DNA from: Robertkochia marina
Lineage (GTDB): Bacteria; Bacteroidota; Bacteroidia; Flavobacteriales; Flavobacteriaceae
Length of the DNA stretch: 64,000 nucleotides
Assembly (NCBI RefSeq): GCF_004799345.1
Contig: NZ_SSMC01000001.1
Coordinates: forward strand, 186,001-250,000
Reading direction: 5' to 3'
Shown one piece after another: positions 1-9,352 of this stretch (its first letter is position 1; every line of letters starts with the position of its first letter). The notes beneath the pieces are model-generated. The model did no database searches and had not been told where the DNA came from. It saw only the letters and a program-made list of their open reading frames with translations. The translations under genes were made by a program, and so were the position numbers.

Positions 1-792
1 AAAGATTCCCAGTGTTAAGGCGATTATAGCCGAACTTCCGGCAGCAAGTCCGTCAATTCCATCTGTTAAATTCGCACCGTTTGATACTGCGGTGATAATA
101 AAGATCACTATAGGAATAAAAAGCAACCAGGCATAATCCCTGTAGTTATCTCCCGCCCATGACAAAAGCACAGCATAGTCAAACTCGTTATTTTTCACAA
201 AAGGGATGGTTGTTTTTGTTGACTTCTCCTCTTCTGTATATTCTTTGTTGGTTACATTATCTACTGCTGTCTGTACATTCTCAATCTTTTCTTTCTTCAC
301 CTCATTCAACTCCTCCTTTATGGTAACCTCCGGATGCATATACAGGGTTACCCCCACTATAATACCAATACCCACCTGGCCGATCACCTTAAAGACTCCT
401 TTTAGGCCTTCCTTATCTTTCTTAAAGGTTTTAATATAATCATCTACAAAACCAATGGTACCCATCCAGACGGTGGTCGCAATAAGAAGCTCTATATAAA
501 TATTGTCCAGCTTGGCAAAAAGCAACACCGGAATAAGGGTTGCCATGATAATGATAACACCCCCCATGGTTGGCGTACCTGCCTTCTGGGATTGCCCTTC
601 CAGGCCCAGCTCTCTTACGCTTTCACCGATCTGTTTACGTCGCAGAAAATTGATCACCTTTTTACCAAAAATGGTAGAGATCAATAAGGACAATATTATG
701 GCAGCAGCTGCCCTGAAGGATATAAACTCGAAGAGTCCGGCTCCGGGAAGCTGATATTCGTTCTCTAAAAATTCGAATAAATAATATAACAT
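1..792 (-). CDS. mraY: Phospho-N-acetylmuramoyl-pentapeptide transferase, partial (window edge)
   Basis: Transfers phospho-MurNAc-pentapeptide from UDP to undecaprenyl phosphate at the inner membrane, making lipid I for peptidoglycan. The reverse-strand frame starts with ATG at 792 and stays open to base 1, giving 264 codons, so the C-terminal part is missing. Visible are an N-terminal hydrophobic segment, the GTPTMGG motif near residue 74, and the catalytic [10 protein letters not shown] motif near the truncated end. A charged loop of about 60 residues rich in Glu and Lys sits between transmembrane segments; I believe such an insert is usual in Bacteroidota MraY. It is the last visible gene of the dcw cluster, 40 bp after murE. 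Identification is secure; only the far end is unseen. Confidence 0.95.
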   Translation of the reverse strand, partial: MLYYLFEFLENEYQLPGAGLFEFISFRAAAAIILSLLISTIFGKKVINFLRRKQIGESVRELGLEGQSQKAGTPTMGGVIIIMATLIPVLLFAKLDNIYIELLIATTVWMGTIGFVDDYIKTFKKDKEGLKGVFKVIGQVGIGIIVGVTLYMHPEVTIKEELNEVKKEKIENVQTAVDNVTNKEYTEEEKSTKTTIPFVKNNEFDYAVLLSWAGDNYRDYAWLLFIPIVIFIITAVSNGANLTDGIDGLAAGSSAIIALTLGIF

Positions 793-832
793 ACGCTGTT
801 CCTGTACACCCGTCAAAACCGGGTATTGTGTT

Positions 833-2296
833 TTATTTATTTAGTTGTTTCAACAGGGTTTGAACCACTTCCATATCATCAAAATCAGTTCTCACCCCTT
901 TAACCTCCTGATAGGTTTCATGACCTTTGCCCGCGATCAGAATAATGTCTCCTGGCACAGCCATGGTGCACGCTGTTTTAATAGCTTGTTTTCTATCGGT
1001 AACAGATAAGGTTTTCTTATAATCCTGGGGCTCCACTCCCTTTTCCATATCTTCAATGATAGCTTCCGGATCTTCTGACCTGGGATTATCTGATGTAAAT
1101 ATGGCTGTAGTACTCAACCGGGCTGCGATCCCTGCCATTTTAGGGCGTTTGGTCTTGTCCCGATCGCCTCCGCAACCTACCACCGTAAAAAGGTTTTCAT
1201 TACCCGTTCGCACAGTATTTATAGTACTCAGTACATTTTCTAAAGCGTCAGGCGTATGAGCATAGTCAACAATAGCCGTAATTTTGCCTTCAGACACAAA
1301 ATGCTGAAAACGGCCACCAACACTTTCCAGCTCGCTAAGCAGTCTTAAAACCTCCAATTTATCATGCCCCAGCAAAGTAGCCGCAGCATATACTGCCAGA
1401 AGATTATAAGCATTGAAATTACCGATAAGCCTGCTCCATACTTCCTGCTCATCAATTTTCAGCAACAATCCACTCAATTGATTTTCCATAACCTGCCCTC
1501 TGAAATCAGCATAAGACTTTATGGCGTAGGTATACTTTGAAGCCTTGGTGTTCTGCAGCATCACCGAACCATTCTTATCATCGGCATTGGTAATAGCGAA
1601 AGCACTTGACGGTAATTCATCAAAAAAACGCTTTTTAACATCACGGTACTCCGCAAAGGAGTTATGATAATCAAGGTGATCATGACTCAGGTTGGTAAAA
1701 ATACCCCCGGCAAAAAGGAGCCCGGTAGTACGTTCCTGGTCAATACCATGAGAGCTGACCTCCATAAAACAAAACTCCACCCCTTCGGCACTCATCATAT
1801 CAAGGTATTTATTGATACTCATAGGATCGGGAGTTGTATGGGTGGCAGGAAACTCCTTATCTCCTACCATAACTCTTACGGTGGAAAGCAGCCCCACCTT
1901 ATACCCGGCCTTTTTGAACAGTTGATATAACAGTGATGTTACCGTTGTTTTTCCATTGGTACCTGTTACACCCACCAGTCTTAAATTACGGGAAGGATTC
2001 CCATAAAAATTGGAAGCCATTAAAGCAAGGGCCTTTTTTGAGTCAGGCACCTGCACATAGGTTACCCCATTGATCATGGTCTCCGGCATTCGCTCACAAA
2101 CCACAGCAATAACCCCTTGGTCTACCGCTTTGGATATATAGTCATGGCCATCTGTAATGGTACCCGGTACGGCCACAAAAACATCGTCAAGAGAAGCTTT
2201 ACGGGAATCAAAATGGATATCATTAATACGGATATCCGTACCCCCGCTCACAGCTTCGATATTCACCTTATATAGTATATCTCTCAACACCTTCAT
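833..2296 (-). CDS. murE: UDP-MurNAc-tripeptide synthetase (UDP-MurNAc-L-Ala-D-Glu:meso-DAP ligase)
   Basis: Adds the third amino acid of the peptidoglycan stem peptide in the cytoplasm using ATP. The 487-residue length is normal for the family. The ATP-binding P-loop [10 protein letters not shown] lies at residues 109-118, and the DNPR motif at 403-406 is the known signature for meso-diaminopimelate selection (EC 6.3.2.13) rather than lysine. The ATG overlaps the stop of ftsI by four bases (ATGA), suggesting translational coupling. It sits between ftsI and mraY as in other dcw clusters. The DAP assignment is inferred from DNPR alone. Confidence 0.97.
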   Translation of the reverse strand: MKVLRDILYKVNIEAVSGGTDIRINDIHFDSRKASLDDVFVAVPGTITDGHDYISKAVDQGVIAVVCERMPETMINGVTYVQVPDSKKALALMASNFYGNPSRNLRLVGVTGTNGKTTVTSLLYQLFKKAGYKVGLLSTVRVMVGDKEFPATHTTPDPMSINKYLDMMSAEGVEFCFMEVSSHGIDQERTTGLLFAGGIFTNLSHDHLDYHNSFAEYRDVKKRFFDELPSSAFAITNADDKNGSVMLQNTKASKYTYAIKSYADFRGQVMENQLSGLLLKIDEQEVWSRLIGNFNAYNLLAVYAAATLLGHDKLEVLRLLSELESVGGRFQHFVSEGKITAIVDYAHTPDALENVLSTINTVRTGNENLFTVVGCGGDRDKTKRPKMAGIAARLSTTAIFTSDNPRSEDPEAIIEDMEKGVEPQDYKKTLSVTDRKQAIKTACTMAVPGDIILIAGKGHETYQEVKGVRTDFDDMEVVQTLLKQLNK

Positions 2297-4299
2297 GACA
2301 GCTTTAAAATGACTTTTTTATTCTTATTGATCGCTTCTCCTTCTCGTGGAAACTGGGTCACTACCTTCCCATTTCCCTCCACTTCAACCTTAAGCCCCAT
2401 ATTTTCTAATAAAGAAACCGCATCCATACCACTCATACCCTTCACGTCAGGAATGTGATTGTAGTGTTTCTGCGCCTTGGCATAATACTCCTCGTAACTC
2501 TTCACGGCAGGGGCTTGTGGTTTCTCAAGCTCATCAACCGTATCGATCAAAGGAGAATTCGTATAGATCTTTTGAGCAATACTCTTAAACACCGGACCGG
2601 AAACATCAGCCCCGTAATACCCCACGCTCTGATCAGGTTCATGGATAACAACAATACAGGAGTACTTCGGTTTTTCTGCAGGAAAGTACCCTACAAAAGA
2701 AGAGATGTATTGCTTTTTACTTTTATCGCTGTAATTCTTTTGTGCTGTTCCGGTTTTACCTGCCATTGAAAAGTCAGGGCTATAGAGTTTGTGACCCGTA
2801 CCATGCTCCTTCTCCACAACATTCTTCAGCATCTGCTGAACCTTACTAATAGTCTCTGCAGAACAGATAGACGGATTGATCACCTCTTTTTCAAAGTTTC
2901 TTACCTGATCATCCCATTGGCGAACCTCCTTGATCAACCTGGGCTTCAACATCTCTCCGCCATTAGCCACTGCATTGTAAAAAGTAAGGATCTGTAAAGG
3001 AGTCAATTCAACACCATAACCATAAGCCATCCACTGTAACGCAATACCACTCCAACGATCACGATCATTAGGATGCGGAATGATCGGGGTCCCTTCACCC
3101 GCTATAGGAAGACCTAAAGGCTTATGCAGACCCATATTATAGATCCTGTTCACAAATTTTTCAGGCTGATCTCCGTAAAACTCATCGATGATCTTCACAA
3201 CACCTGTATTTGACGACACCTCAAACACCTTAGAAGCACTGATCTCTCCGTAACCTCCATACCTGGAGTCTCTCACCTTCTTACCGTAAAAACTAAGAAC
3301 CCCTTTCTCTGTATCTATCACAGTGCTGGTGTCTACCGCGTCATCCTCCATGGCTGCAATCATAGACATTAACTTAAAGGTAGACCCCGGCTCATGTGAT
3401 TCTCCAATAGCATAATTGAGGCGTTCGTAATATGTTCCTTTTTGCGTTCTGCCCAAATTCGAAATTGCCTTTACCTCTCCGGTCTCCACTTCCATAACCA
3501 CAACACAACCATGGTCGGCATTGTACTTCTCCAACTGGGTAAGTAAGGCATGATGAGCAACATCCTGGATATTGATATCAATGGTAGAAACCACATCATA
3601 ACCATCCTGTGGCTCCACCTCATTATAATCAGTAATGGGCTTCCATTGCCCCTTGGCTATCTTCTGTTTTAGGCGCTTACCCTGCTTACCGCGTAAATAA
3701 GTTCCAAAGGCTCGCTCCAGCCCTACTCCGAAATATCTTCCTGTTTCCGGATTAAAACGCTCCCACCCCACACTTCGCTGAGCAATAGAACCAAGCGGGT
3801 GCTCCCTCTGGGTCTCTTGCTCTACAATTAACCCGCCTTTAAACGGACCTAAACGAAACATCGGAAAATTTCTCACCCTCAGGTAATCAGTATACCCGAG
3901 ATCTCTGGCTATAAGCAGGTACCGATTCCGGGCCGCCCTGGCCTTTCTTATCAGGTTCTGATAATACGAAGGTGACTTTCCGAAAATGACGGACAGCGAA
4001 TCAGACAACGGCTTAATATTCTCTTCAAAAACTTCCTGGGAAGGAGTTATGGCATCCAGACGGATATCATAACGCGTAACCGAAGTTGCCAGCAAGCTAC
4101 CATCGTCAGAGTAAAGATTCCCCCTGTTGGGCTCTATGACAAACTTTCTTACCGTACGGTTCTCTGCAAGCTCTTTGTAATGATCCCCTTCAACTACCTG
4201 GATGGTGACTAATTTCACCGCCACTGCGATCGCAAAGAGAAACATACACCCCGCCACTACGTATAATCGGTTAGATATGTTCTTTTCAGATATCGCCAT
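2293..4299 (-). CDS. ftsI: Division-specific penicillin-binding protein (class B transpeptidase) with PASTA domain
   Basis: Septal peptidoglycan D,D-transpeptidase. A single N-terminal membrane helix (about residues 12-34) anchors a periplasmic protein with the three penicillin-binding motifs: SxxK (Ser306, Lys309 in GSTFK), SSN (362-364) and KTGT (515-518). The last 55 residues form one PASTA-like repeat (IPDVKGMSG onward). The total of 668 residues is longer than Escherichia coli FtsI because of this PASTA tail. The gene is two bases downstream of ftsL and overlaps murE by four bases, so it is part of the mraZ-to-mraY transcription unit. Division-specific role is inferred from the neighbourhood. 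Confidence 0.95.
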   Translation of the reverse strand: MAISEKNISNRLYVVAGCMFLFAIAVAVKLVTIQVVEGDHYKELAENRTVRKFVIEPNRGNLYSDDGSLLATSVTRYDIRLDAITPSQEVFEENIKPLSDSLSVIFGKSPSYYQNLIRKARAARNRYLLIARDLGYTDYLRVRNFPMFRLGPFKGGLIVEQETQREHPLGSIAQRSVGWERFNPETGRYFGVGLERAFGTYLRGKQGKRLKQKIAKGQWKPITDYNEVEPQDGYDVVSTIDINIQDVAHHALLTQLEKYNADHGCVVVMEVETGEVKAISNLGRTQKGTYYERLNYAIGESHEPGSTFKLMSMIAAMEDDAVDTSTVIDTEKGVLSFYGKKVRDSRYGGYGEISASKVFEVSSNTGVVKIIDEFYGDQPEKFVNRIYNMGLHKPLGLPIAGEGTPIIPHPNDRDRWSGIALQWMAYGYGVELTPLQILTFYNAVANGGEMLKPRLIKEVRQWDDQVRNFEKEVINPSICSAETISKVQQMLKNVVEKEHGTGHKLYSPDFSMAGKTGTAQKNYSDKSKKQYISSFVGYFPAEKPKYSCIVVIHEPDQSVGYYGADVSGPVFKSIAQKIYTNSPLIDTVDELEKPQAPAVKSYEEYYAKAQKHYNHIPDVKGMSGMDAVSLLENMGLKVEVEGNGKVVTQFPREGEAINKNKKVILKLS

Positions 4300-4301
4300 G
4301 C

Positions 4302-4619
4302 TTATTTACTGCTTGCTACTTTTATTTTTTTGGGCGGTGTTTTCGAAGGCACCAACCCATAATCACCTACTCTTTCCCGAATGTTCGACTCCAGCTTTCG
4401 CTGTTGTAATCGCGTTCGTACATCCACAAATTCACTACGCAACTCCAACACCTCTTCGGTAAGGTCGGCCAGATAATGTACTTTCTTATCTGCCTTGTGT
4501 GCGCTGCTTATCATGATAACAGCCAATAAAGAGGCATATAATATGAATCTCCAGTTCTTTGCAGCATCTCCACTGATCAAAAAGCTGCCCTTCAATACAT
4601 CCAGCAATCGCTCCTTCAT
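4302..4619 (-). CDS. ftsL: FtsL-like cell division protein
   Basis: A 105-residue bitopic protein. About 25 cytoplasmic residues precede one membrane helix (residues 26-42), followed by a heptad-rich segment (about 48-85) expected to form a periplasmic coiled coil, and a basic C-terminus (KTPPKKIKVASSK). This is the architecture of FtsL, which joins FtsB and FtsQ in the divisome. FtsL proteins are poorly conserved, so the call rests mainly on architecture and on the position between rsmH and ftsI with 2-bp gaps on both sides. Confidence 0.85.
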   Translation of the reverse strand: MKERLLDVLKGSFLISGDAAKNWRFILYASLLAVIMISSAHKADKKVHYLADLTEEVLELRSEFVDVRTRLQQRKLESNIRERVGDYGLVPSKTPPKKIKVASSK

Positions 4620-4621
4620 AC

Positions 4622-5527
4622 CTACAAACGCTCAGCTATTCTCAACCGGGCACTCCTGGCCCTGTTATTCGTTTCAATCTCTTCATTAGCAGGCTTTATC
4701 AAGCCCCCTACTTTTTTAAACGGCACCAATGGGTTTCCATAAAAATCTTTTTCCGGCACCCCCTCAAACTTTCCACTTCTGATAAAGTTCTTTACCAGCC
4801 TGTCTTCAAGAGAGTGATAACTTATCAGACTCAGGCGGCCACCTGTCTTTATCAACTCAGGCGTTTGCAAGAGAAACTCCTTTAACACCTCTATCTCCTG
4901 GTTCACCTCAATACGGATGGCCTGATAGATCGGCGCCAGTATTTTTTGCTCCCGGTGAGCAGGCAACAATCTGCCCAAAGCATTCTTCAAAGCATCAGTT
5001 GTTTTAATATCTCCGTTCTTTCTGTGAGCCACTATGGCCCTGGCAACCGCTCCGGCATTTTTAATTTCACCATACATGCGAAGCACGGTTCGAAGATCCT
5101 CTTCAGAGTACTCATTAACAACCTCATAAGCCGACAACTCATTACGCTTACTCATCCTCATATCCAGACCGGCATCAAACCGGGTAGAAAATCCGCGTTC
5201 TGCGACATCAAACTGATGAGAAGAAACCCCAAAGTCACCCAGAATACCATCTACCTGCCTCACTCCTTGAAATCTTAAAAAGCGCTTTATAAAACGGAAG
5301 TTCTCATTGACCAATGTAAATCTCGCATCATCGATCGCGTTCTCTAAAGCATCTTCATCCTGATCAAATGCGATCAACCTTCCTTTTTCTCCCAGCCTGC
5401 TCATGATCTCCCGGGAGTGACCACCACCTCCAAAAGTTACATCCACATAAACACCATCGGGCTTTATGGCAAGCCCATCTACAGTCTCCTTCAGCAATAC
5501 CGGGTTATGATACTCACTCATTGTCAT
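4622..5527 (-). CDS. rsmH: 16S rRNA (cytosine(1402)-N4)-methyltransferase
   Basis: Methylates N4 of C1402 in the decoding centre of 16S rRNA using S-adenosylmethionine. At 301 residues it is a normal RsmH. The N-terminus (HNPVLLKETVDGL) and the glycine-rich SAM loop (VDVTFGGGGHS, about residues 28-38) are characteristic, as are the ISYHSLEDR motif near residue 235 and the RSARLR end. The start overlaps the end of mraZ by 14 bases. As in most bacteria, it is the second gene of the dcw operon. Confidence 0.97.
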   Translation of the reverse strand: MTMSEYHNPVLLKETVDGLAIKPDGVYVDVTFGGGGHSREIMSRLGEKGRLIAFDQDEDALENAIDDARFTLVNENFRFIKRFLRFQGVRQVDGILGDFGVSSHQFDVAERGFSTRFDAGLDMRMSKRNELSAYEVVNEYSEEDLRTVLRMYGEIKNAGAVARAIVAHRKNGDIKTTDALKNALGRLLPAHREQKILAPIYQAIRIEVNQEIEVLKEFLLQTPELIKTGGRLSLISYHSLEDRLVKNFIRSGKFEGVPEKDFYGNPLVPFKKVGGLIKPANEEIETNNRARSARLRIAERL

Positions 5528-5981
5528 CAGATGTTAGATTACCCATCACCTCTTCCGCCAGATCAGAAAAATCTGCAGCACCTTCATCAAGCACGGCATA
5601 ATAGCGCTCTTTATCCCACAGCTCTATTCTTCCAATCGTCTCACTCAGAACCACGTCTTTGGTGATTCCTGCAAATTCCATCAAATTTTTAGGTATAGAC
5701 AGACGACCGTTTCCGTCGATCTGGATCAAACGAACCCCGGCAGTAAATTGCCTGATAAAGTCGTTGTTCTTTTTCACAAATCGATTTAACTTTCCGACTT
5801 TTTCTGCCTCTTTCTTCCACTCTTCAACAGTGTAGATCTCAAGGCAGGACTGGAAGATCGATCTTTTTACCACCAAACCTTCATGAAGCACGGATGCAAG
5901 TTTGGCCCTTAGCGAAGAAGGCACCATAATGCGCCCTTTGCTATCAGCCTTACACTCATATTCTTCCGTAAACTCAAACAC
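5514..5981 (-). CDS. mraZ: Transcriptional regulator MraZ (GTG start)
   Basis: A 155-residue MraZ with two SpoVT-AbrB-like halves: YECKADSKGRIMVPSSLR near residues 9-26 and QIDGNGRLSIPKNL near residues 86-99. MraZ is a DNA-binding regulator of the dcw operon. No ATG lies before the first half in this frame; the codon at 5981 is GTG and puts the conserved FxxxYE start at the right place. Upstream there is an operator-like array of four boxes (6030-6063), suggesting autoregulation. First gene of the cluster. Confidence 0.95.
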   Translation of the reverse strand: MFEFTEEYECKADSKGRIMVPSSLRAKLASVLHEGLVVKRSIFQSCLEIYTVEEWKKEAEKVGKLNRFVKKNNDFIRQFTAGVRLIQIDGNGRLSIPKNLMEFAGITKDVVLSETIGRIELWDKERYYAVLDEGAADFSDLAEEVMGNLTSDDNE

Positions 5982-6009
5982 TTTCAGGTTGGGATTTAGT
6001 CTTATTTTT

Positions 6010-6017
6010 CAAATATA
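6010..6017 (-). promoter_or_regulatory. Candidate -7 element of the mraZ (dcw) promoter
   Basis: On the minus strand this reads TATATTTG, an exact match to the Bacteroidota -7 consensus TAnnTTTG, about 30 bases before the mraZ GTG. A TTG at the standard distance is not obvious; the region where the -33 element should lie is occupied by the MraZ boxes. Confidence 0.5.
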
Positions 6018-6029
6018 TAGAAATATTTA

Positions 6030-6063
6030 CCACTTTTTACCACAATATGGCACTTTTTACCAC
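6030..6063 (-). promoter_or_regulatory. MraZ operator: four GTGG-type boxes with exact 10-bp spacing
   Basis: On the plus strand the tetramers ccac, ccac, gcac, ccac begin at 6030, 6040, 6050 and 6060. On the minus strand this is GTGGTAAAAA, GTGCCATATT, GTGGTAAAAA, GTGGTAAATA. MraZ proteins of other bacteria are known to bind several GTGG(G)-type repeats spaced one helical turn apart upstream of mraZ. The array lies just upstream of the -7 element at 6010-6017, so a bound MraZ ring would overlap RNA polymerase. The third box is degenerate. Confidence 0.75.
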
Positions 6064-6235
6064 TTTGTTGATAAATTGAATATATATCCCGTTCAACTGC
6101 AGCAATAGCTTGGGTTTCAAGAATGTGAACAAGTGGGAAGCCCCTTAAAAAAGAAGCCTATAGAGGTTCATTTTAAAAATCCTGAAGGGTTTTTGCACTT
6201 CCTGCGGAAAAGGCTTAAAATATTGGTTAAATCCC

Positions 6236-6243
6236 TATATTTG
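6236..6243 (+). promoter_or_regulatory. Candidate -7 element for the hydrolase-engB unit
   Basis: TATATTTG matches TAnnTTTG exactly and lies 25 bases before the ATG at 6269. No convincing TTG was found 17-23 bases upstream. The rest of the 6064-6268 intergenic stretch shows nothing recognisable. Confidence 0.4.
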
Positions 6244-6268
6244 TTTCGAAAAATGTAACTAACCATTA

Positions 6269-7033
6269 ATGGTACACGAATTAAAGAAGGAAGGAAAGTT
6301 TACTTATATAGAAGTTGGAGAAGGAACCCCATTAATCGTACTTCACGGTCTGATGGGAGGTCTGAGTAATTTTACCGGTGTTACGGAGTACTTTTCCAAA
6401 AGAGGATACAAGGTACTCATACCCGAACTCCCTATTTACAGTATGTCACTCATTAAGACAACGGTAAAAAGTTTTGCAAAATTTCTGGAATCCTTTATTG
6501 AATACAAAAAATTTGACCAGGTGATCCTTTTAGGAAACTCCCTGGGTGGCCATATTGGACTTTTACATACCAAACTGTTTCCTGAAAAGGTCAAGGCATT
6601 AGTGATCACGGGAAGTTCCGGATTGTACGAAAGTGCCATGGGCGACGGTTACCCCAAAAGAGGAGATTACGAATTCATTAAAAAGAAAAGTGAAGACGTA
6701 TTTTACGACCCTAAGATCGCCACAAAAGAAATTGTTGACGAGGTTTACGCCACAGTGAACGATCGCAGCAAACTTGTTAAAACCCTTGCCATTGCGAAAA
6801 GCGCCATCAGGCACAATATGGCCAAGGACCTGCCGCAAATGGTGACGCCTACCTGCATTATCTGGGGAAGAAACGACAGTGTTACCCCTCCTAATGTGGC
6901 AGAGGAGTTCCATAAACTACTCCCCGATTCTAACCTGTTCTGGATCGACAAGTGCGGACACGCTCCTATGATGGAGCATCCGGACGAATTTAACAGAATC
7001 CTGAAAGAATGGTTGGATTCAAGAAACATATAG
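6269..7033 (+). CDS. Alpha/beta-fold hydrolase
   Basis: A 254-residue cytoplasmic alpha/beta hydrolase. The oxyanion-hole region HGLMGG (26-31), nucleophile elbow GNSLGG (Ser91), the acid region IIWGRNDSVTP and the terminal CGHAPMMEHP histidine form a complete predicted catalytic triad. Substrate is unknown; the family includes esterases, C-C hydrolases and haloperoxidase-like proteins. It ends three bases before engB on the same strand, so the two are probably co-transcribed, but this gives no functional hint. Confidence 0.85.
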   Translation: MVHELKKEGKFTYIEVGEGTPLIVLHGLMGGLSNFTGVTEYFSKRGYKVLIPELPIYSMSLIKTTVKSFAKFLESFIEYKKFDQVILLGNSLGGHIGLLHTKLFPEKVKALVITGSSGLYESAMGDGYPKRGDYEFIKKKSEDVFYDPKIATKEIVDEVYATVNDRSKLVKTLAIAKSAIRHNMAKDLPQMVTPTCIIWGRNDSVTPPNVAEEFHKLLPDSNLFWIDKCGHAPMMEHPDEFNRILKEWLDSRNI

Positions 7034-7036
7034 AAC

Positions 7037-7639
7037 ATGCAAGTCAAGTCGGCTTCTTTTGTTGTCAGCAATACAGATGTACAGAAATGTCCTAAAGACC
7101 CTCTGCCGGAATATGCCTTTATAGGTAGGTCGAACGTAGGGAAGTCTTCATTGATCAATATGCTCACTGAGCGAAAAAGTCTTGCAAAGACCTCCGGAAG
7201 GCCGGGAAAAACTCAGCTCATTAATCATTTTTTGATCAATAAGAACTGGTTTCTTGTTGACCTTCCCGGTTACGGCTATGCGCGGGTTTCCAAGAGCACC
7301 AAAAAGGTTTTTCAACGCTTCATCACCGATTATTTCTCTAAAAGACAACAGTTGGTATCTGCCTTTGTATTGGTTGACATCCGCCACGAACCACAAAAAA
7401 TTGATGTGGAGTTCATGGAATGGCTTGGCGTTAACCAGATCCCTTTCTCTATTATTTTCACCAAGGCCGACAAATTAAAACCCGCAGCCATTACCCGAGA
7501 GGTGGAAAATTACCTTAAGATTCTCGAGCAGGGTGCATGGGAAGAGGCTCCCAATCACTTTGTTACCTCCTCCTCATCCGGAATGGGCAGAGAAGAGCTC
7601 CTTAACTATATTGACAGTATTAACCAGGAGATCAACTGA
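7037..7639 (+). CDS. engB: Ribosome biogenesis GTP-binding protein EngB (YsxC/YihA)
   Basis: Essential GTPase needed for assembly of the large ribosomal subunit. The G1 loop GRSNVGKSS spans residues 30-38, the switch region contains TSGRPGKTQ, G3 is DLPGYG, and G4 is TKADK. Length of 200 residues is normal. It follows the alpha/beta hydrolase by three bases. Its last eight bases overlap the end of the convergent gene at 7632-8003, leaving no room for a terminator between them. Confidence 0.96.
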   Translation: MQVKSASFVVSNTDVQKCPKDPLPEYAFIGRSNVGKSSLINMLTERKSLAKTSGRPGKTQLINHFLINKNWFLVDLPGYGYARVSKSTKKVFQRFITDYFSKRQQLVSAFVLVDIRHEPQKIDVEFMEWLGVNQIPFSIIFTKADKLKPAAITREVENYLKILEQGAWEEAPNHFVTSSSSGMGREELLNYIDSINQEIN

Positions 7640-8003
7640 GAATATCTTCAAGCCTTCTTTTCAATTCGGCAATAAAAAGAGTCGCACTTTCAAACCGGCT
7701 TAATTCCGTTTTATCAAATAGGAGTAGCATTTCATCCTTATACTCCAAAAACAAAGCAGGAGCCCCACCCGCATCTGCAAGCGGCTTTTTACAATTATCG
7801 GGAAGGTCGTTTAAGTGGTAAAAAACAGTATCACCATTGAATTCTGTCAGATACCTGCGAATTTCCGGCCTCATCCTTGTCAATCCGTGAGTAAGACTAC
7901 ACAGGTCACAGGGATACGTCCGTGGCGAGACCACCTTATGAATACTATCGGTAAAGGCGTTGAACCAGCCCTTTCCTGCATTATAGACAAAAACCAGCCT
8001 CAA
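7632..8003 (-). CDS. Conserved hypothetical protein with CxxC motif
   Basis: A 123-residue soluble protein without signal peptide. It begins with a hydrophobic strand (LVFVYNAGKG) and carries a Cys-Asp-Leu-Cys pair near residues 32-35, then a D-x-C (PDNCKKP) and an acidic stretch. The CxxC near the N-terminus and overall size recall thioredoxin-like or metal-binding folds, but I recognise no named family. It lies five bases after gldC on the same strand, so it is probably the last gene of gldB-gldC-orf, and overlaps engB at its 3' end. Confidence 0.75.
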   Translation of the reverse strand: MRLVFVYNAGKGWFNAFTDSIHKVVSPRTYPCDLCSLTHGLTRMRPEIRRYLTEFNGDTVFYHLNDLPDNCKKPLADAGGAPALFLEYKDEMLLLFDKTELSRFESATLFIAELKRRLEDILS

Positions 8004-8008
8004 GAAAG

Positions 8009-8347
8009 TTATTCTTTTTTAAGCTCCAGCTTTTCTGCAAAATAATCGCAGAAATCACGCATAGTGGCCGACATTTTCTCATCCTGCGTGGCCCGCTCGA
8101 AGGTATTTGACATTGAGACCAGGGTTTGATGAAAGAACTTTTTCATCTCATCTACAGGCATATCCTTGGTCCACAGGTCTATTTTCAAGGTTTCCTGTTG
8201 AGCACTATCCCAAATTGACAGCAGAACAGCCTTTGCTTTCGCCTGGTCAACGCCACCATCCTGAGCGCTCCACCTTAACTCTTCAGGAATTTTATTCTCA
8301 TCAAGTCCAACACTGATTTTTATATCTGAAGTATGCTTAACAGCCAT
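8009..8347 (-). CDS. gldC: Gliding motility protein GldC
   Basis: A 112-residue soluble protein starting MAVKHTSDIKISVGLDENK and containing the PEELRWSA segment, which I recognise as GldC. In Flavobacterium johnsoniae GldC is an accessory component of gliding and sits next to gldB. Here the start codon shares one base with the gldB stop region (8347), so the two are translationally linked. No signal peptide or membrane segment is present. Mechanism is unknown. Confidence 0.92.
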   Translation of the reverse strand: MAVKHTSDIKISVGLDENKIPEELRWSAQDGGVDQAKAKAVLLSIWDSAQQETLKIDLWTKDMPVDEMKKFFHQTLVSMSNTFERATQDEKMSATMRDFCDYFAEKLELKKE

Positions 8348-9303
8348 TATTTAGAGGGTTTATAACGGGATTCATTAAATATTTCTTCTGCCGGTTTTTC
8401 CAGCATTTGCTGCAAAGATACTTCATTATTTTCCATATAAGACTTCACGATCTCCCAGCCTATAAATCTACCCAACCTGCCCGGAGACTCATGATCAAAT
8501 TCCAGGTAGAACTTAGAAAAAGGCGCCGGCGATAAAAACCGTTGCTCCAGTTTACTATTGGTAGAGAACAACAGGTCACTGTCAATAAAATACCTCCAGA
8601 TCTCGCTTTGATTGGCCCTGGCCCAATCCATTTCTTCTTCTGTGTAGCCAATGATCATTTCTTCCGGCTCCTCCGGTAAAAATTGATGCATGAGGTAGTA
8701 CAATTTCCCATAGTACACCATTTTAGCTACGAAGGTCCTGTTAGCAGGCATCGGAATTTCTCTTTTGGCAACCTCCTCAGCAACATCCACAGCGATGCGC
8801 TCAGGCATAAAATCTTTTCGGATGTATTCCTGTATCCCCTTGTAAAACTCATGATCTGAACCCAGGTAATTATCAAGTCCTATCAATAATAGAGTATCAG
8901 CATAGATCACACGATACCGGTAATCTACGTCAGATGTTACCGTAACAACGGTGGGCTCAACCACTTCAGGATAATAATATTTCACGTGTTGAAAGAGTTT
9001 TGTCAAGGCTTTTGTTTGGGAATCAAATCCTGAAAATGCAGCACTCACCTCTTCAAACAATTGGATTTGCAGGGTATCCTCCATACGATTATACCAAACA
9101 CTATCCGGATATTCTAAAAGAAACAAATAAGGAAACTTTTCTTTTAAGGTGGGCAGATCTTTTGGATCGGCCGATGAAAATGCCTGGTCAAAGCGTTTAA
9201 CATCCAGATCTACCTCTATCTGAGAAATTTCTTTTTCTTTTTGATCGCCTGACACGCAGGAAACCAGTACACAGAGGCATATGGCGGTTAGGATCTTTCT
9301 CAT
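8347..9303 (-). CDS. gldB: Gliding motility lipoprotein GldB
   Basis: A 318-residue lipoprotein with a signal peptide ending in the lipobox LVSC (Cys near residue 16), followed by a soluble domain rich in aromatic and acidic residues. GldB is a membrane-associated lipoprotein required for gliding and for the type IX machinery of Flavobacterium johnsoniae; I assign it from the sequence and the gldB-gldC pairing. A minus-strand TATTTTTG at 9379-9386 may be its -7 element. The divergent neighbour is nadE. Confidence 0.92.
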   Translation of the reverse strand: MRKILTAICLCVLVSCVSGDQKEKEISQIEVDLDVKRFDQAFSSADPKDLPTLKEKFPYLFLLEYPDSVWYNRMEDTLQIQLFEEVSAAFSGFDSQTKALTKLFQHVKYYYPEVVEPTVVTVTSDVDYRYRVIYADTLLLIGLDNYLGSDHEFYKGIQEYIRKDFMPERIAVDVAEEVAKREIPMPANRTFVAKMVYYGKLYYLMHQFLPEEPEEMIIGYTEEEMDWARANQSEIWRYFIDSDLLFSTNSKLEQRFLSPAPFSKFYLEFDHESPGRLGRFIGWEIVKSYMENNEVSLQQMLEKPAEEIFNESRYKPSK

Positions 9304-9352
9304 GGAAATGATTTCGTTTACCTCTCTCCTGTGGTTTCACAAGAGAATGCTA

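Noticed and set aside
206-754. Two open frames on the plus strand near the left edge
   Set aside because: They lie opposite the mraY frame, which carries the [10 protein letters not shown] active-site motif.
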